Positions 1 to 7,800 of a stretch of DNA of 34,660 bases are shown here, piece by piece; positions within the stretch are counted from its first letter, which is position 1; every line of letters starts with the position of its first letter. The stretch is taken from contig CAYJQC010000040.1 in NCBI GenBank assembly GCA_964372215.1, forward strand, positions 1 through 34,660, given 5' to 3'. The notes under the pieces are model-generated. The model had not been told where the DNA came from. It did not search any database and saw only the letters and a program-made list of their open reading frames with translations. Source of the DNA: DAIMFL01 sp964372215. GTDB taxonomy: Bacteria > Pseudomonadota > Alphaproteobacteria > Dongiales > Dongiaceae. Both the position numbers and the translations under genes were made by a program.

Positions 1-85
1 CGATCATCCATGACTACTCACCCCTGTCCAGATACAAGGGTCGGGGAGGGGGTGGGCCACACGCTCGCTGTCCGGCCGCCTGACC

Positions 86-1066
86 ATGCGCACCCTCGAC
101 ATCCGCCACGAGAACTGGCCGCTCGCCGGCCGCTTCACCATCTCGCGCGGCAGCAAGACCGCGGCCGACGTGGTGGTGGTCGAGATCGCCGAGGGCGGCA
201 ATCGCGGGCGTGGCGAATGCGTGCCCTATGCCCGCTACGGCGAAACCATCGACAGCGCGACCGCACAGATCGACTCGATCCGCGACCGGCTCCGCTCGGG
301 GCTCGATCGCACCGCCCTGCAGGCGGCCATGCCGGCCGGCGCGGCGCGCAACGCGGTCGACTGCGCGCTGTGGGACCTCGAGGCCAAGCGATCAGGCAAG
401 CGTGCCTGGCAGCTCGCCGCACTGGCCGCGCCGAAGCCGATGGTGACCGCCTACACGCTCAGCCTCGATTCGGCCGAGAACATGGGCGAAGCGGCCAAGG
501 CCAACGCCCACCGCCCGCTGCTGAAGCTGAAGCTCGCCGGACCGGAGGATCTCGACCGGGTGCGCGCCGTGCACGCGAACGCGCCGGGCGCGCGGCTGAT
601 CGTCGACGCCAACGAGGGTTGGACAGCGGAGGACTATACAAGCCTCGCGCCCGAGCTGGGCGCCCTCGCGGTCGAGATGATCGAGCAGCCGCTGCCGGCG
701 GCCGACGACGCGGCGCTCGCCGGCATCGCCCGGCCGATCCCGGTCTGCGCCGACGAATCGGCCCATGACCGCGCCGGGCTCGATCGCCTGATCGGCAAGT
801 ACGACGCCATCAACATCAAGCTCGACAAGACCGGCGGCCTGACCGAGGCGCTGGCGCTGGCCGACGCGGCGCGCGGCGCCGGGCTCGAGATCATGGTCGG
901 GTGCATGGTGGCGACCTCGCTCGCCATGGCGCCGGCCTTGCTGGTCGCGGGCCGGGCGCGCTGGGTCGATCTCGACGGGCCGCTGCTGCTCGCCAAGGAT
1001 CGCGATCCCGGCCTGCGCTTCGTTGGCAGCCTGGTCCAGCCGGCGCCGGCGGCGCTGTGGGGCTAA
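86..1066 (+). CDS. dgcA: Dipeptide epimerase / N-acetyl-D-glutamate racemase (enolase superfamily)
   Basis: A 326-aa member of the muconate-lactonizing subgroup of the enolase superfamily. It should abstract an alpha proton from an amino-acid derivative, either an L-Ala-D/L-Glu type dipeptide or N-acetyl-glutamate. The capping domain spans about residues 1-120 and the barrel about 121-326. Visible catalytic features are the KxK pair K147/K149 (LLKLKLAG), metal ligands D174 (IVDANEGW), E200 (EMIEQP) and D223 (CADES), and the second catalytic lysine near K245 (NIKLDK). The length is normal for the family. No strong Shine-Dalgarno precedes the ATG at 86. Its 3' end overlaps the convergent aminotransferase gene by four bases. 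The DgcN-DgcA D-glutamate pathway of alphaproteobacteria is the likeliest role, but the expected dgcN partner would lie left of the window, so substrate assignment is inference. Confidence 0.85.
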   Translation: MRTLDIRHENWPLAGRFTISRGSKTAADVVVVEIAEGGNRGRGECVPYARYGETIDSATAQIDSIRDRLRSGLDRTALQAAMPAGAARNAVDCALWDLEAKRSGKRAWQLAALAAPKPMVTAYTLSLDSAENMGEAAKANAHRPLLKLKLAGPEDLDRVRAVHANAPGARLIVDANEGWTAEDYTSLAPELGALAVEMIEQPLPAADDAALAGIARPIPVCADESAHDRAGLDRLIGKYDAINIKLDKTGGLTEALALADAARGAGLEIMVGCMVATSLAMAPALLVAGRARWVDLDGPLLLAKDRDPGLRFVGSLVQPAPAALWG

Positions 1067-2244
1067 GCGCGCGCGATTCCCGCGACCTCGGCCGCGACCC
1101 GCGCCACTTCCGCTTCGCTGTTGTAGTAGTGCACCGAGGCGCGGATCACCTCGGGAAGCCTGCGCGCCGTGGCGTCCAGCAGGGTCGATGACGGCCCCGA
1201 GACCGACGTGTTGATGCCGCGCGCGGCCAGCGCCGCCTTGACGTCGCCCGCCGGCCTGCCGGCGATGGTGAAGGTCACGATGCCGCAGCGCTGCCGCCCG
1301 ATGTCGGTGACGGCGACGCCCGGGATCGCGCCGAGCCGGACCCGCAGGTCGCCGGCGAGCGCCGTCACCCGCGCCGCGATCGCATCGACGCCGATCTCCA
1401 GCGCGTAGTCGACGGCGACGCCGAGGCCGAGCTGGGCGGCGATATTGCTCTCCCAGTTCTCGAAGCGGCGCGCGTCGGGGCGGATCGCGTAGCGGTCGGG
1501 CGCGATCCACTGCGCCGCGTGCAGGTCGAGGAACGGCGGCTCCAGCCGTTCGAGCATCGTGCGGCGGACATAGAGGAACCCAGTGCCGCGCGGTCCGCGC
1601 AGATACTTGCGCCCGGTCGCCGACAGCATGTCGCAGCCGATCGCCTCGACGTCGAGCGGCAGCTGTCCCGCCGCCTGGCAGGCGTCGAGCAGATAGGGAA
1701 TCCGGTGTCGCCGCGCGACCCGGCCGATCTCCGCCGCCGGATTCACCAGCCCGCCATTGGTCGGCACATGGGTGATGGCGATGAGCTTGACCCGCTCGTC
1801 GACCATCCGCTCGAGCGCGGCGATGGACGTTTCGCCGCTCGGCTCGCTCGGCACGGTCTCGACGACGGCCCCGGTCTTCCGTGCCACCTGCAGATAGGCG
1901 ATGTAGTTGCTGGCATACTCGGCCTCGGCGGTCAGGATGCGATCGCCGGGCCGGAAGCTCAGCGCGTAGAACGCCATGTCCCAGGCCACGGTCGCGTTCT
2001 CGACCAGGGCGATTTCATCGGCGCCGCAGTTGAGCAGCCGCGCGATCGAGCGATAGACCTGCTCGCGCCGGCCGTCGGCCTCGGCCGCGGCCTCGTAGCC
2101 GCCGATCTCCGCCTCGCGCCTGAGATGGGTGATCTGGGCCTCGACCACCGGCACGGGCGGCAGGCTGGCGCCGGCGTTGTTGAAATGGATCACGCGCGCG
2201 ACGGCCGGCGTGTCGCGCCGGACGCGGTCGATGTCGATCGCCAT
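1063..2244 (-). CDS. Class V aminotransferase-fold PLP-dependent enzyme
   Basis: A 393-aa fold-type I PLP enzyme of the aminotransferase class V / cysteine desulfurase-like group. It opens with the usual HFNNAGASLPP segment. The cofactor aspartate is D187 (LLDACQAAG) and the Schiff-base lysine is K213 (SATGRKYLRGPRG). The sequence lacks an obvious desulfurase active-site cysteine loop, so a lyase, epimerase or transaminase role is more likely than sulfur transfer. An in-frame extension to 2418 exists, but it runs through the transglycosylase 3' end and has no family resemblance, so the ATG at 2244 is chosen. Its putative Shine-Dalgarno lies inside a hairpin (2251-2272). It is convergent with dgcA. 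The substrate is unknown. Confidence 0.85.
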   Translation of the reverse strand: MAIDIDRVRRDTPAVARVIHFNNAGASLPPVPVVEAQITHLRREAEIGGYEAAAEADGRREQVYRSIARLLNCGADEIALVENATVAWDMAFYALSFRPGDRILTAEAEYASNYIAYLQVARKTGAVVETVPSEPSGETSIAALERMVDERVKLIAITHVPTNGGLVNPAAEIGRVARRHRIPYLLDACQAAGQLPLDVEAIGCDMLSATGRKYLRGPRGTGFLYVRRTMLERLEPPFLDLHAAQWIAPDRYAIRPDARRFENWESNIAAQLGLGVAVDYALEIGVDAIAARVTALAGDLRVRLGAIPGVAVTDIGRQRCGIVTFTIAGRPAGDVKAALAARGINTSVSGPSSTLLDATARRLPEVIRASVHYYNSEAEVARVAAEVAGIARA

Positions 2245-2250
2245 GGCGAT

Positions 2251-2272
2251 CCCCCGGTTGATGCCCCGGGGG
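2251..2272 (-). promoter_or_regulatory. GC hairpin immediately upstream of the aminotransferase start
   Basis: A perfect 7-bp inverted repeat, CCCCCGG / CCGGGGG with an 8-base loop, ends six bases before the aminotransferase ATG when read on the minus strand. The proximal arm contains the only purine-rich stretch that could serve as Shine-Dalgarno. It may sequester the ribosome site or help terminate transcription from the upstream transglycosylase gene. There is no U-run, so simple intrinsic termination is unlikely. Confidence 0.35.
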
Positions 2273-2320
2273 CGGTTGTACGAGCGGCATTCGCGCCGGT
2301 CAAACTGGCCGCGGCGCGCG

Positions 2321-3226
2321 TCAGCCGCCCGGCTGCAAGCTGGCAGTCTCAGATTCGGCCATCGGCGCCATGCCGAGCTGGTTGGCCGGCGTGGCGCCGG
2401 CAAGGCTGGCATGCCCAAGCCCGGTCGCGGCGGCGGGCTCGTTCTCGGGGTCCACCGGTCCGGCCCGGCCGAAGGCCAGGGCGGTCAGCAGGGTCGGTTC
2501 TTCGGCTTCCGCCTCGGGCGCGGCCGGCGGCGCCGGCACCGCGCTCGCCATCGCCGCCACGGCCTGCTCCGCCTGGGCGGCCTCGGCGCGCGCCAGATCG
2601 GCGGCGTAGTCGACCTTGAGCGCCAGCCGGCGCTCGTCGCGCCAGGCGGCGAACACCTTGGTGCGATAGACGATGTGGCGCGCCGGCGTGGCCGAATGGT
2701 AATGCGCGACCGCCTTCGACCACGACCCCTTGTCCTGGCGCAGCGCCTTCAGGAAGGACGCGGCATAGGCCACGTTGGCCGCCGGGTCGAAGGCCTCGTC
2801 GAGGTCGGCGAAGGCGTCCGGGTGATACATCAGATTGACCTGCATGCAGCCGATGTCGATGTTGCGCACGCCGCGGGCGCGCAGTTTCTCGACTTCCTTG
2901 ATGGCGGTGTCCTTGGTCGGCAGATATCGCCCCCTGCCTTCGGCCATCACGGTCCACGGCCAGGCAGAAATTGCCCGCGTGCCGGGCTCCCGCCGGCCGG
3001 ACTCGACGATCGCGATGGCACCCAGGAGATGCGCCGGGATGTGCTCGGCCTGCTCCACCTTGGCGATCTCCAGGCGGCAGAATTGCCAAGTCGGATCAGA
3101 TCCTTGCGCGTCGTCAGGCGGCGCGGAGGCGGCCCCGCCGGGGCGGGTCGGCAGGGCCAGGATCAGTCCGGCGGACAGCGCCAGGGCGAGGCCGGTCAGG
3201 CCAAAGCGGCGGAACGAACGGGGCAT
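2321..3226 (-). CDS. Secreted lytic transglycosylase (SLT/lysozyme-like fold)
   Basis: A 301-aa predicted periplasmic muramidase. It has an N-terminal signal peptide (PRSFRRFGLTGLALALSAGL, then ALPTRPGGAASA). The SLT-type catalytic region follows at about residues 50-190, with the putative catalytic glutamate in AIAIVESGRR, then the conserved IDIGCMQVN and FDPAANVAYAASFL segments. The C-terminal 100 residues are Ala/Glu rich and low in complexity. The start at 3226 has AAGGAG six bases upstream. The alternative ATGs at 3232 and 3247 sit on or before that Shine-Dalgarno. The family cleaves peptidoglycan glycan strands to 1,6-anhydromuropeptides, often to open space for envelope machines. It is transcribed away from the sRNA at 3442. 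Confidence 0.85.
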   Translation of the reverse strand: MPRSFRRFGLTGLALALSAGLILALPTRPGGAASAPPDDAQGSDPTWQFCRLEIAKVEQAEHIPAHLLGAIAIVESGRREPGTRAISAWPWTVMAEGRGRYLPTKDTAIKEVEKLRARGVRNIDIGCMQVNLMYHPDAFADLDEAFDPAANVAYAASFLKALRQDKGSWSKAVAHYHSATPARHIVYRTKVFAAWRDERRLALKVDYAADLARAEAAQAEQAVAAMASAVPAPPAAPEAEAEEPTLLTALAFGRAGPVDPENEPAAATGLGHASLAGATPANQLGMAPMAESETASLQPGG

Positions 3227-3406
3227 CGGCATCTCCTTGTCGCCCACGACCTTGCACAGGCCGGGCCATCTCCGACCCGGCCCGTAGCGCCTCGGCGAAT
3301 CCCGTTCGCGAGTCCGATTTGTGCAATGCAGGATGGTGCGTCAGGACCCCTAGGAAGCCCTCTAATTCATTAGATTCCGTATGTTTTACAAATAGATAAA
3401 GAAGCG

Positions 3407-3435
3407 TTGATTCTTCCGTCGGGAGTCTCCATATT
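3407..3435 (+). promoter_or_regulatory. Sigma-70 type promoter for the sRNA candidate
   Basis: TTGATT (3407-3412) and CATATT (3430-3435) are separated by 17 bases in an AT-rich island within GC-rich DNA. The expected start is near 3442, giving an RNA of about 100 nt that ends at the strong terminator at 3514-3542. No ORF with a ribosome site lies between them. Confidence 0.6.
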
Positions 3436-3441
3436 TGTGCA

Positions 3442-3542
3442 GTGCGAAAGCGTCGGTGTCTGCCGATATCGATGCGCTCGCATACGCCCTGTGGGCGTTT
3501 CCTCCCTGAACTTGGGCCGTGCCAACGCACGGCCCTTTTTTT
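3442..3542 (+). ncRNA. Small regulatory RNA candidate with exposed CCUCCC (suhB/MmgR-like)
   Basis: Promoter, about 100 transcribed bases and a textbook terminator are arranged with no coding potential. Predicted elements in order are a short stem TCGG/CCGA (3453-3466), ATGCG/CGCAT (3472-3483), and ACGCCC-TGT-GGGCGT (3484-3498). An unpaired linker carrying CCTCCC (3501-3506) follows, then the terminator stem. An anti-Shine-Dalgarno CCUCCC in a single-stranded linker before the terminator is the hallmark of several alphaproteobacterial trans-acting sRNAs. From memory the 3' half resembles the suhB/MmgR (alpha-r8) family, which includes a regulator of storage-granule accumulation. Family membership is inference; that an independent RNA is made is well supported. 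The exact 5' end is predicted. Confidence 0.65.
3514..3542 (+). terminator. Intrinsic terminator of the sRNA
   Basis: A perfect 9-bp stem (GGGCCGTGC / GCACGGCCC), a 4-base CAAC loop and a run of seven T (3536-3542). It points rightward, with only the sRNA candidate upstream on this strand. Confidence 0.9.
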
Positions 3543-3633
3543 GTCGGGGCTCCGGGCGCGGCGCCCGCCTCGGGCCCAGCGCGCACGGTGCTGGGCGGGC
3601 GCCAAGGATTGGTCCGATCGGGGACGATCCCGG

Positions 3634-4203
3634 TCAGGGCAGGCGGGTGTCGCCCGGCCCGAGGGCGAGCTGCATGATCACGCTGTCGACCCAGCGGCCA
3701 TGCTTGAAGCCGACCGACTGCAGAAGCGCGGCGCGGCGGAAGCCCAGGCTTTCATGAAGGCGGATCGAGGCGCTGTTGTCGGAATCGCCGATCACCGCCA
3801 GCATCTGGCGCATGCCGAGCGCGCTGCAGCGGGCGATCACCTCGACCAGCAGGGCGCGGCCGAAGCCCTGGCCGACCGCGTCGGGGGCGACGTAGACCGA
3901 ATCCTCGACGGTGAACCGATAGGCGCTGCGCGGGCGGTACGGGCCGGCATAGGCAAAGCCGTGCACCGTGCCGTCGCGGATCGCCACCAGGTAGGGCAGC
4001 CCGCGGACCAGGATGTCGCGGCGGCGCCGGTCGATCTCCGCCTGGTCCGGCGCCGCTTCCTCGAACGAGGCGACGCCGAACAGCACGTGATGGCTGTAGA
4101 TCGCATGGATCGCCGGCACGTCGCCGGGCTCCGCGAGGCGCAGGACGATCGCGCTGCGCGGTGCGGCGGGGTCGCTCAAGCGGCCGCCTTCACTCCGCCG
4201 CAA
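3634..4203 (-). CDS. GNAT N-acetyltransferase (phosphinothricin acetyltransferase-like)
   Basis: A 189-aa single-domain GNAT enzyme of the Bar/Pat/MnaT subgroup, which acetylates small amino compounds using acetyl-CoA. Diagnostic segments are the N-terminal beta strand (VLRLAEPGDVPAIHAIYSHH), VEDSVYVAPDAVGQGFGRAL with the pyrophosphate-binding QGFGRAL loop, and NSASIRLHESLGF near the C-terminus. The ATG at 4203 overlaps the upstream gene by 14 bases. A TTG at 4179 preceded by GGAGTGAAGG is a credible alternative and would remove eight residues. The gene follows the N-formylglutamate amidohydrolase-type gene, suggesting co-transcription. The substrate cannot be read from sequence; methionine sulfone/sulfoximine or phosphinothricin-like amines are typical for relatives. 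Confidence 0.85.
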   Translation of the reverse strand: MRRSEGGRLSDPAAPRSAIVLRLAEPGDVPAIHAIYSHHVLFGVASFEEAAPDQAEIDRRRRDILVRGLPYLVAIRDGTVHGFAYAGPYRPRSAYRFTVEDSVYVAPDAVGQGFGRALLVEVIARCSALGMRQMLAVIGDSDNSASIRLHESLGFRRAALLQSVGFKHGRWVDSVIMQLALGPGDTRLP

Positions 4204-5089
4204 GCGACATGGCGGCGCTGCCGAGTTCGCGGATCAGCCGGGTCATGTCGTCGCGCAGCCGGGCAAAGCCGGGGCCGCGCTCGATCGCGGTCTCGTCCAT
4301 GTAGAGCGCGCGGTTGACCTCGACCTGCAGGGCATGGATGCCGTCGCCGGGACGGCCGTAATGCTGGGTCACGAAGCCGCCGGAATAGGGTGTGTTGCGC
4401 GCCACCGCATAGCCGAGCCCGGCGAGGATGTGCTCGACCCGGTCGATCACATGCGGCGCACAGGAACTGGCGAAGCAGTCGCCGAGCACGAAATCGACGC
4501 GCTCGCGCCCGGCATCGCGCTCCATCGGTCCGCCGACCGACGGCATCGAATGGCAGTCGATCAGGATGCAATGTCCGAACTGGCGGCGCACGTTGCGGGT
4601 CAAGTTGCCGAGCGCGTCGTGATACGGCCGCCAGCACGCCTCGATGCGGTCCCGCGCCTCGGCGAAGCGCAGCTTGTGGCCGTAGATCTCCTGGCCGTTC
4701 GCCACCACCCGGGCGACGGTGCCGAGGCCGGCGGCGACCCGCGGCGAGGCGGCGTTCACATAGGGCGGCAGGTCGTCGGAGAACATCGCCGGGTCGAGCT
4801 CGAAGGGCTCGCGATTGGGATCGACATAGGAGCGCGGGAACAGCGCCCTCAGCAGCGGCGCGCCGCAGTCCGGCGCGCCGGCGAACAGCTCGTCGACAAA
4901 GCTGTCCTCGGAGCGGCGCAGCGTCAGCCGGTCGAGGCGCGAGTCGGCGAGGAACGCGTCGGGATAGTCGGCGCCGCTATGCGGCGAGGCGAACACGAAG
5001 GGCAACGTCTGCGGTGTCGGCAGGCGGATCTCGTGGGAACGCCGCGAACCGGTGGCGGCCTCGGATGTTGCGCTCATTCTGCTGACCAT
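4190..5089 (-). CDS. N-formylglutamate amidohydrolase family protein
   Basis: A 299-aa zinc-dependent hydrolase of the HutG-like N-formylglutamate amidohydrolase family. Family segments are FASPHSGADYP (residues ~32-42), RRSEDSFVDELF, SYVDPNREPFELDP, and CILIDCHSMPSVGG with the conserved His and Asp. The length is typical. No other histidine-degradation gene is nearby, so its role need not be Hut. In many alphaproteobacteria this family sits beside cpdR, as here, where the two are divergent with about 185 bases between starts. A second start (ATG at 5077) would trim four residues. It overlaps the downstream acetyltransferase gene. Confidence 0.85.
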   Translation of the reverse strand: MVSRMSATSEAATGSRRSHEIRLPTPQTLPFVFASPHSGADYPDAFLADSRLDRLTLRRSEDSFVDELFAGAPDCGAPLLRALFPRSYVDPNREPFELDPAMFSDDLPPYVNAASPRVAAGLGTVARVVANGQEIYGHKLRFAEARDRIEACWRPYHDALGNLTRNVRRQFGHCILIDCHSMPSVGGPMERDAGRERVDFVLGDCFASSCAPHVIDRVEHILAGLGYAVARNTPYSGGFVTQHYGRPGDGIHALQVEVNRALYMDETAIERGPGFARLRDDMTRLIRELGSAAMSLAAE

Positions 5090-5274
5090 ACGGTCATCCG
5101 CACCGCCCTGTCACCCGTGCAGAAGGGCGCGCGCCGCCGCCGATAACGATATATTAAAACGCCTCGGGCTCTGATGGGCTGGGCCGTCCGGAGGAGGGGT
5201 GCGGATGGCTGCTTCGGAACACCCAGGTTGCGCCCGCAACAGCATGGCCGCGCCGGCGGCCGGAACAACGGAAC

Positions 5275-5634
5275 ATGGCGCGCATACTCATCGCCGAAGA
5301 CGACGACAGCATGCGGGCGTTTCTCGCCCGGGCACTCCGGCGCGCCGGCCACTGGGTCGAGGCGGCGCCCGACGGCCTGGCCGCGATCGACACCCTGGCG
5401 CAGCAGGAGTTCGACCTGCTGCTGGCGGACGTGGTGATGCCCGGGCTGGACGGGGTCGAACTGGCCCGCCGGGCGACCCGCGAGCAGCCACGGCTCAAGG
5501 TCATGTTCATCACCGGCTTCGCCGGGGTCGCGCTCAGGGCCCGCGGCGGCTTGCCGGGCGACCCCAAGATCCTGTCCAAACCGTTTCATCTCAAGGACCT
5601 GGTGGGCCAGGTCGACCAGATGCTGGCGGCCTGA
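5275..5634 (+). CDS. cpdR: CpdR-type single-domain response regulator
   Basis: A 119-aa stand-alone receiver domain. The acidic pocket (AEDDD, residues 8-11), phospho-acceptor D52 (LLADVVMPGLDG), T80 (MFITGF) and K102 (LSKPFH) are all present. No output domain follows. The conserved VELARRAT, KVMFITGFAGVAL and C-terminal QVDQMLAA segments closely match Caulobacter CpdR. There, the unphosphorylated form primes ClpXP for degradation of cell-cycle proteins and CckA-ChpT phosphorylation switches it off. That is established for Caulobacter; here it is inferred from similarity. Between its stop and the tRNA lies a 7-bp inverted repeat (GCCAATT 5669-5675 / AATTGGC 5692-5698) without a T-run. Confidence 0.88.
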   Translation: MARILIAEDDDSMRAFLARALRRAGHWVEAAPDGLAAIDTLAQQEFDLLLADVVMPGLDGVELARRATREQPRLKVMFITGFAGVALRARGGLPGDPKILSKPFHLKDLVGQVDQMLAA

Positions 5635-5742
5635 TCGGCGCCACTCCGGCGGCGGCGTCGGGCCGCTTGCCAATTCCCCCGCGATGATGGTAATTGGCCG
5701 TCCCCGCCGGCGCCTTCCCGCGAGCGCGCCGGCGCCAAGAGT

Positions 5743-5817
5743 GGGCGCGTAGCTCAGCGGGAGAGCACTGCCTTGACATGGCAGGGGTCACAGGTTCAAT
5801 CCCTGTCGCGCCCACCA
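5743..5817 (+). tRNA. tRNA-Val (anticodon GAC), CCA encoded
   Basis: A complete cloverleaf. The acceptor stem is GGGCGCG (5743-5749) paired with CGCGCCC (5807-5813). The D arm is GCTC...GAGC, and the anticodon stem is CTGCC (5768-5772)/GGCAG (5780-5784) around loop TTGACAT, giving anticodon GAC (5775-5777). The T arm is ACAGG-TTCAATC-CCTGT. Discriminator A5814 and CCA 5815-5817 are encoded. TCTTTTC follows directly and may aid 3'-end formation. Confidence 0.97.
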
Positions 5818-5978
5818 CTCTTTTCAATGACTTGCAGCTTCGGTCGATGCGCCCCTGGCATGCCGACGGAACGCCGGATTTGCCGGCAGCCGCCCCGCGG
5901 CGCGAGTTCCTCGGGCGTTGATTCCATGTTGTGGTGCCCCGGCATGCCCGGACCTCCAGCTCGGCCCGCCGGGTTGCC

Positions 5979-6992
5979 TCAGGCGGTCGCCGCGCTCCGG
6001 TCCGCCGCCGCCAGGTGCCGCTCCCAGGCCAGCGCGGTCTCGACGATGACTTGCAGATCGTCGTAGCGCGGAACCCAGCCCAGGGTCCGGCGCAAGGTGT
6101 CGGCGGCGGCGACCAGGGCGGGCGGGTCGCCGGCGCGGCGCGGCACGGCCCGGGTATTGAGCCGGTGTCCGCTGGCCTGCTCGACCGCGTCCACGACCTG
6201 CTTGACCGAGCTGCCACGGCCATAGCCGCAGTTCAGCGTCAGGCTGTCGCCCCCGGTCGCCAGATGGCGCAGGGCGAGCACATGGGCCGCCGCCAGGTCG
6301 GAAACGTGGATGTAGTCGCGCACGCAGGTGCCGTCCGGCGTCGGATAGTCGGTCCCGAAGACCTGGAGCTCGCTGCGCTTGCCCACCACCAGCTCGCACG
6401 CCACCTTGATCAGATGGGTGGCTGCCGGCGTGGACTGGCCGACCCGGCCCGCGGGATCCGCGCCGGCGACATTGAAGTAGCGTAGCGCCACATAGCGCAG
6501 CGGATGCGCGGCGGCGGTGTCGCGCAGCATCCATTCGGTCATCAGTTTCGAAGCGCCGTACGGGTTGATCGGCCGGGTATCGGCGTCCTCCGTCACCGGC
6601 ACTGCCGTGGGAATTCCGTACACCGCCGCGGTCGACGAGAACACGAACCGGCTGACGCCATGGGCCACGCAGGCGTCGATCAGCGTGTGGCTGTTCAGCG
6701 TGTTGTTCCGGTAGTAGGCGAGCGGGTCGCGCACCGACTCGGGCACCACGATGCTGCCGGCGAAATGCATCACCGCGTCGACCCGGTGCCGCGCGATGAC
6801 GCGGGCCAGCAGGTCCGCATCGCCGACATCGCCTTGCTCGAACGGCACGTCCGGCGGCACCGCCCGCCGCATGCCGGTGCTGAGGTTGTCGAGCACGACC
6901 GCCGGCATCCCCGCTTCCCGCAACGCCAGCACGACGTGGCTGCCGATATAGCCGGCTCCGCCGGATACGAGGACCGCTGATGGCTTCGTCAT
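5979..6992 (-). CDS. galE: UDP-glucose 4-epimerase
   Basis: A 337-aa extended short-chain dehydrogenase that interconverts UDP-glucose and UDP-galactose. The NAD-binding loop is GGAGYIGSHV (residues ~11-20), followed by VLDNLSTG, MHFAGSIVVPESV and SSTAAVYG. The catalytic YGASK gives Tyr/Lys, with the family segments LRYFNVAGADP and RDYIHVSDLAAAH. The length is normal. The start at 6992 lacks a strong Shine-Dalgarno but the N-terminus aligns with the family from residue 5 onward. It is the first gene of the surface-polysaccharide region and probably supplies UDP-Gal or UDP-GalNAc to the glycan built by its neighbours. Confidence 0.93.
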   Translation of the reverse strand: MTKPSAVLVSGGAGYIGSHVVLALREAGMPAVVLDNLSTGMRRAVPPDVPFEQGDVGDADLLARVIARHRVDAVMHFAGSIVVPESVRDPLAYYRNNTLNSHTLIDACVAHGVSRFVFSSTAAVYGIPTAVPVTEDADTRPINPYGASKLMTEWMLRDTAAAHPLRYVALRYFNVAGADPAGRVGQSTPAATHLIKVACELVVGKRSELQVFGTDYPTPDGTCVRDYIHVSDLAAAHVLALRHLATGGDSLTLNCGYGRGSSVKQVVDAVEQASGHRLNTRAVPRRAGDPPALVAAADTLRRTLGWVPRYDDLQVIVETALAWERHLAAADRSAATA

Positions 6993-7229
6993 GGCGCTGT
7001 GTCCCGATCCGTGGCGATTGTGGCCTCCGGCCCGGTCCGGAAAGGCGACGCCGCACGATAGCTCGCCGGGCCGGTCGACGGAACTCCGCGCGGGCGCCGC
7101 GATGACGATCCGGGGCCCGGCGCCCGCTCGATGCGTGGCGATCTTAGGGTCTCGTTAACACTAATGGCCTCACCATCCCGGCACGGTCCGCAAAGCGGAC
7201 CTCAACCGTCATGCCGAGGGCCCGCCCGC

Positions 7230-7406
7230 ATGTCGAACGCCATTCCAGAGTATCCAGCGTCGGCCGCCGACGATTTCCGCACCGCCGGGCATGTCCGCCT
7301 GGCGGGCGCCCGGCTGTCGCGCCGGACTTCGCTGCTGGTGATTGTCGGATTCAGTGTCGCCGGCTGGCTGGCGATCGGATTTGCTCTGCGCAACATGATC
7401 GGCTGA
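7230..7406 (+). CDS. Small single-pass membrane protein (58 aa)
   Basis: A short ORF whose last 30 residues are a basic flank (LSRRTS) followed by one hydrophobic helix (LLVIVGFSVAGWLAIGFAL). The first half is polar. The ATG at 7230 has GAGGG about nine bases upstream. An extension to 7131 is open but has no ribosome site or recognisable content. The helix motif R-R-x7-G-x-S-x-A-x-W is nearly repeated in the 42-aa protein at 9384-9512 on the other side of the sugar transferase, which supports both as genes. The function is unknown; membrane-anchored regulator or assembly factor are guesses. Confidence 0.55.
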   Translation: MSNAIPEYPASAADDFRTAGHVRLAGARLSRRTSLLVIVGFSVAGWLAIGFALRNMIG

Positions 7407-7580
7407 TCGTCCCGGCCACGGTCGACCGGGGCGGCGGCGGGCCAGCCCCGGCAGGGTTCCTGCCCGATTCAGCGATGTGCCGCCGGTTCGCGGCGTGAAT
7501 CCGAGCAGTTCTGTGCGTTTCGTCAACGCAGAACGCCACCTCCTGCCTTGCAATCAAGCGAATTCCGGCTAGTTTGGCCC

Positions 7581-7594
7581 ATATTAAGTAATAT
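7581..7594. promoter_or_regulatory. AT-rich inverted repeat in the 394-base gap before the sugar transferase
   Basis: ATATTA-AG-TAATAT is a perfect 6-bp inverted repeat inside the only AT-rich part of 7407-7800. Two copies of ATTCCGG (7562-7568 and 7593-7599) flank it. It could be an operator or a -10 region. I see no convincing -35 partner, no terminator and no ORF with a ribosome site in the rest of the gap. Confidence 0.35.
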
Positions 7595-7800
7595 TCCGGT
7601 ACCGTCAGTGCTGGCCGATCCGCACAACTTTCGGGTGATGCGGACGTGGGCAACTCGGGTGACGGATGTGGGTGGATTGCGCCGCGGCCGCATGTCCACG
7701 CACGGAGATCGAGAACGCGAGCGATCGAGGGGTTTTCCGTCTGCCTGAAGGATTCGGGGGACGAGTCTGCTAGCGATCAAGATCGAAAGGCATTCTTTCT

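Noticed and set aside
1..85. 3' end of a possible dgcN gene
   Set aside because: An open frame ends at TGA 81-83, but its 26 residues (Gly/Arg/Pro) do not resemble DgcN, so no partial gene is called.
2244..2418. N-terminal extension of the aminotransferase
   Set aside because: The extension overlaps the transglycosylase 3' end out of frame and does not resemble the family, whose N-terminus fits the ATG at 2244.
5669..5698. Inverted repeat GCCAATT/AATTGGC before the tRNA as a cpdR terminator
   Set aside because: The loop is 16 bases and no T-run follows. It could equally be part of a tRNA promoter (TTGCCA...TAATTG), so it was not called.
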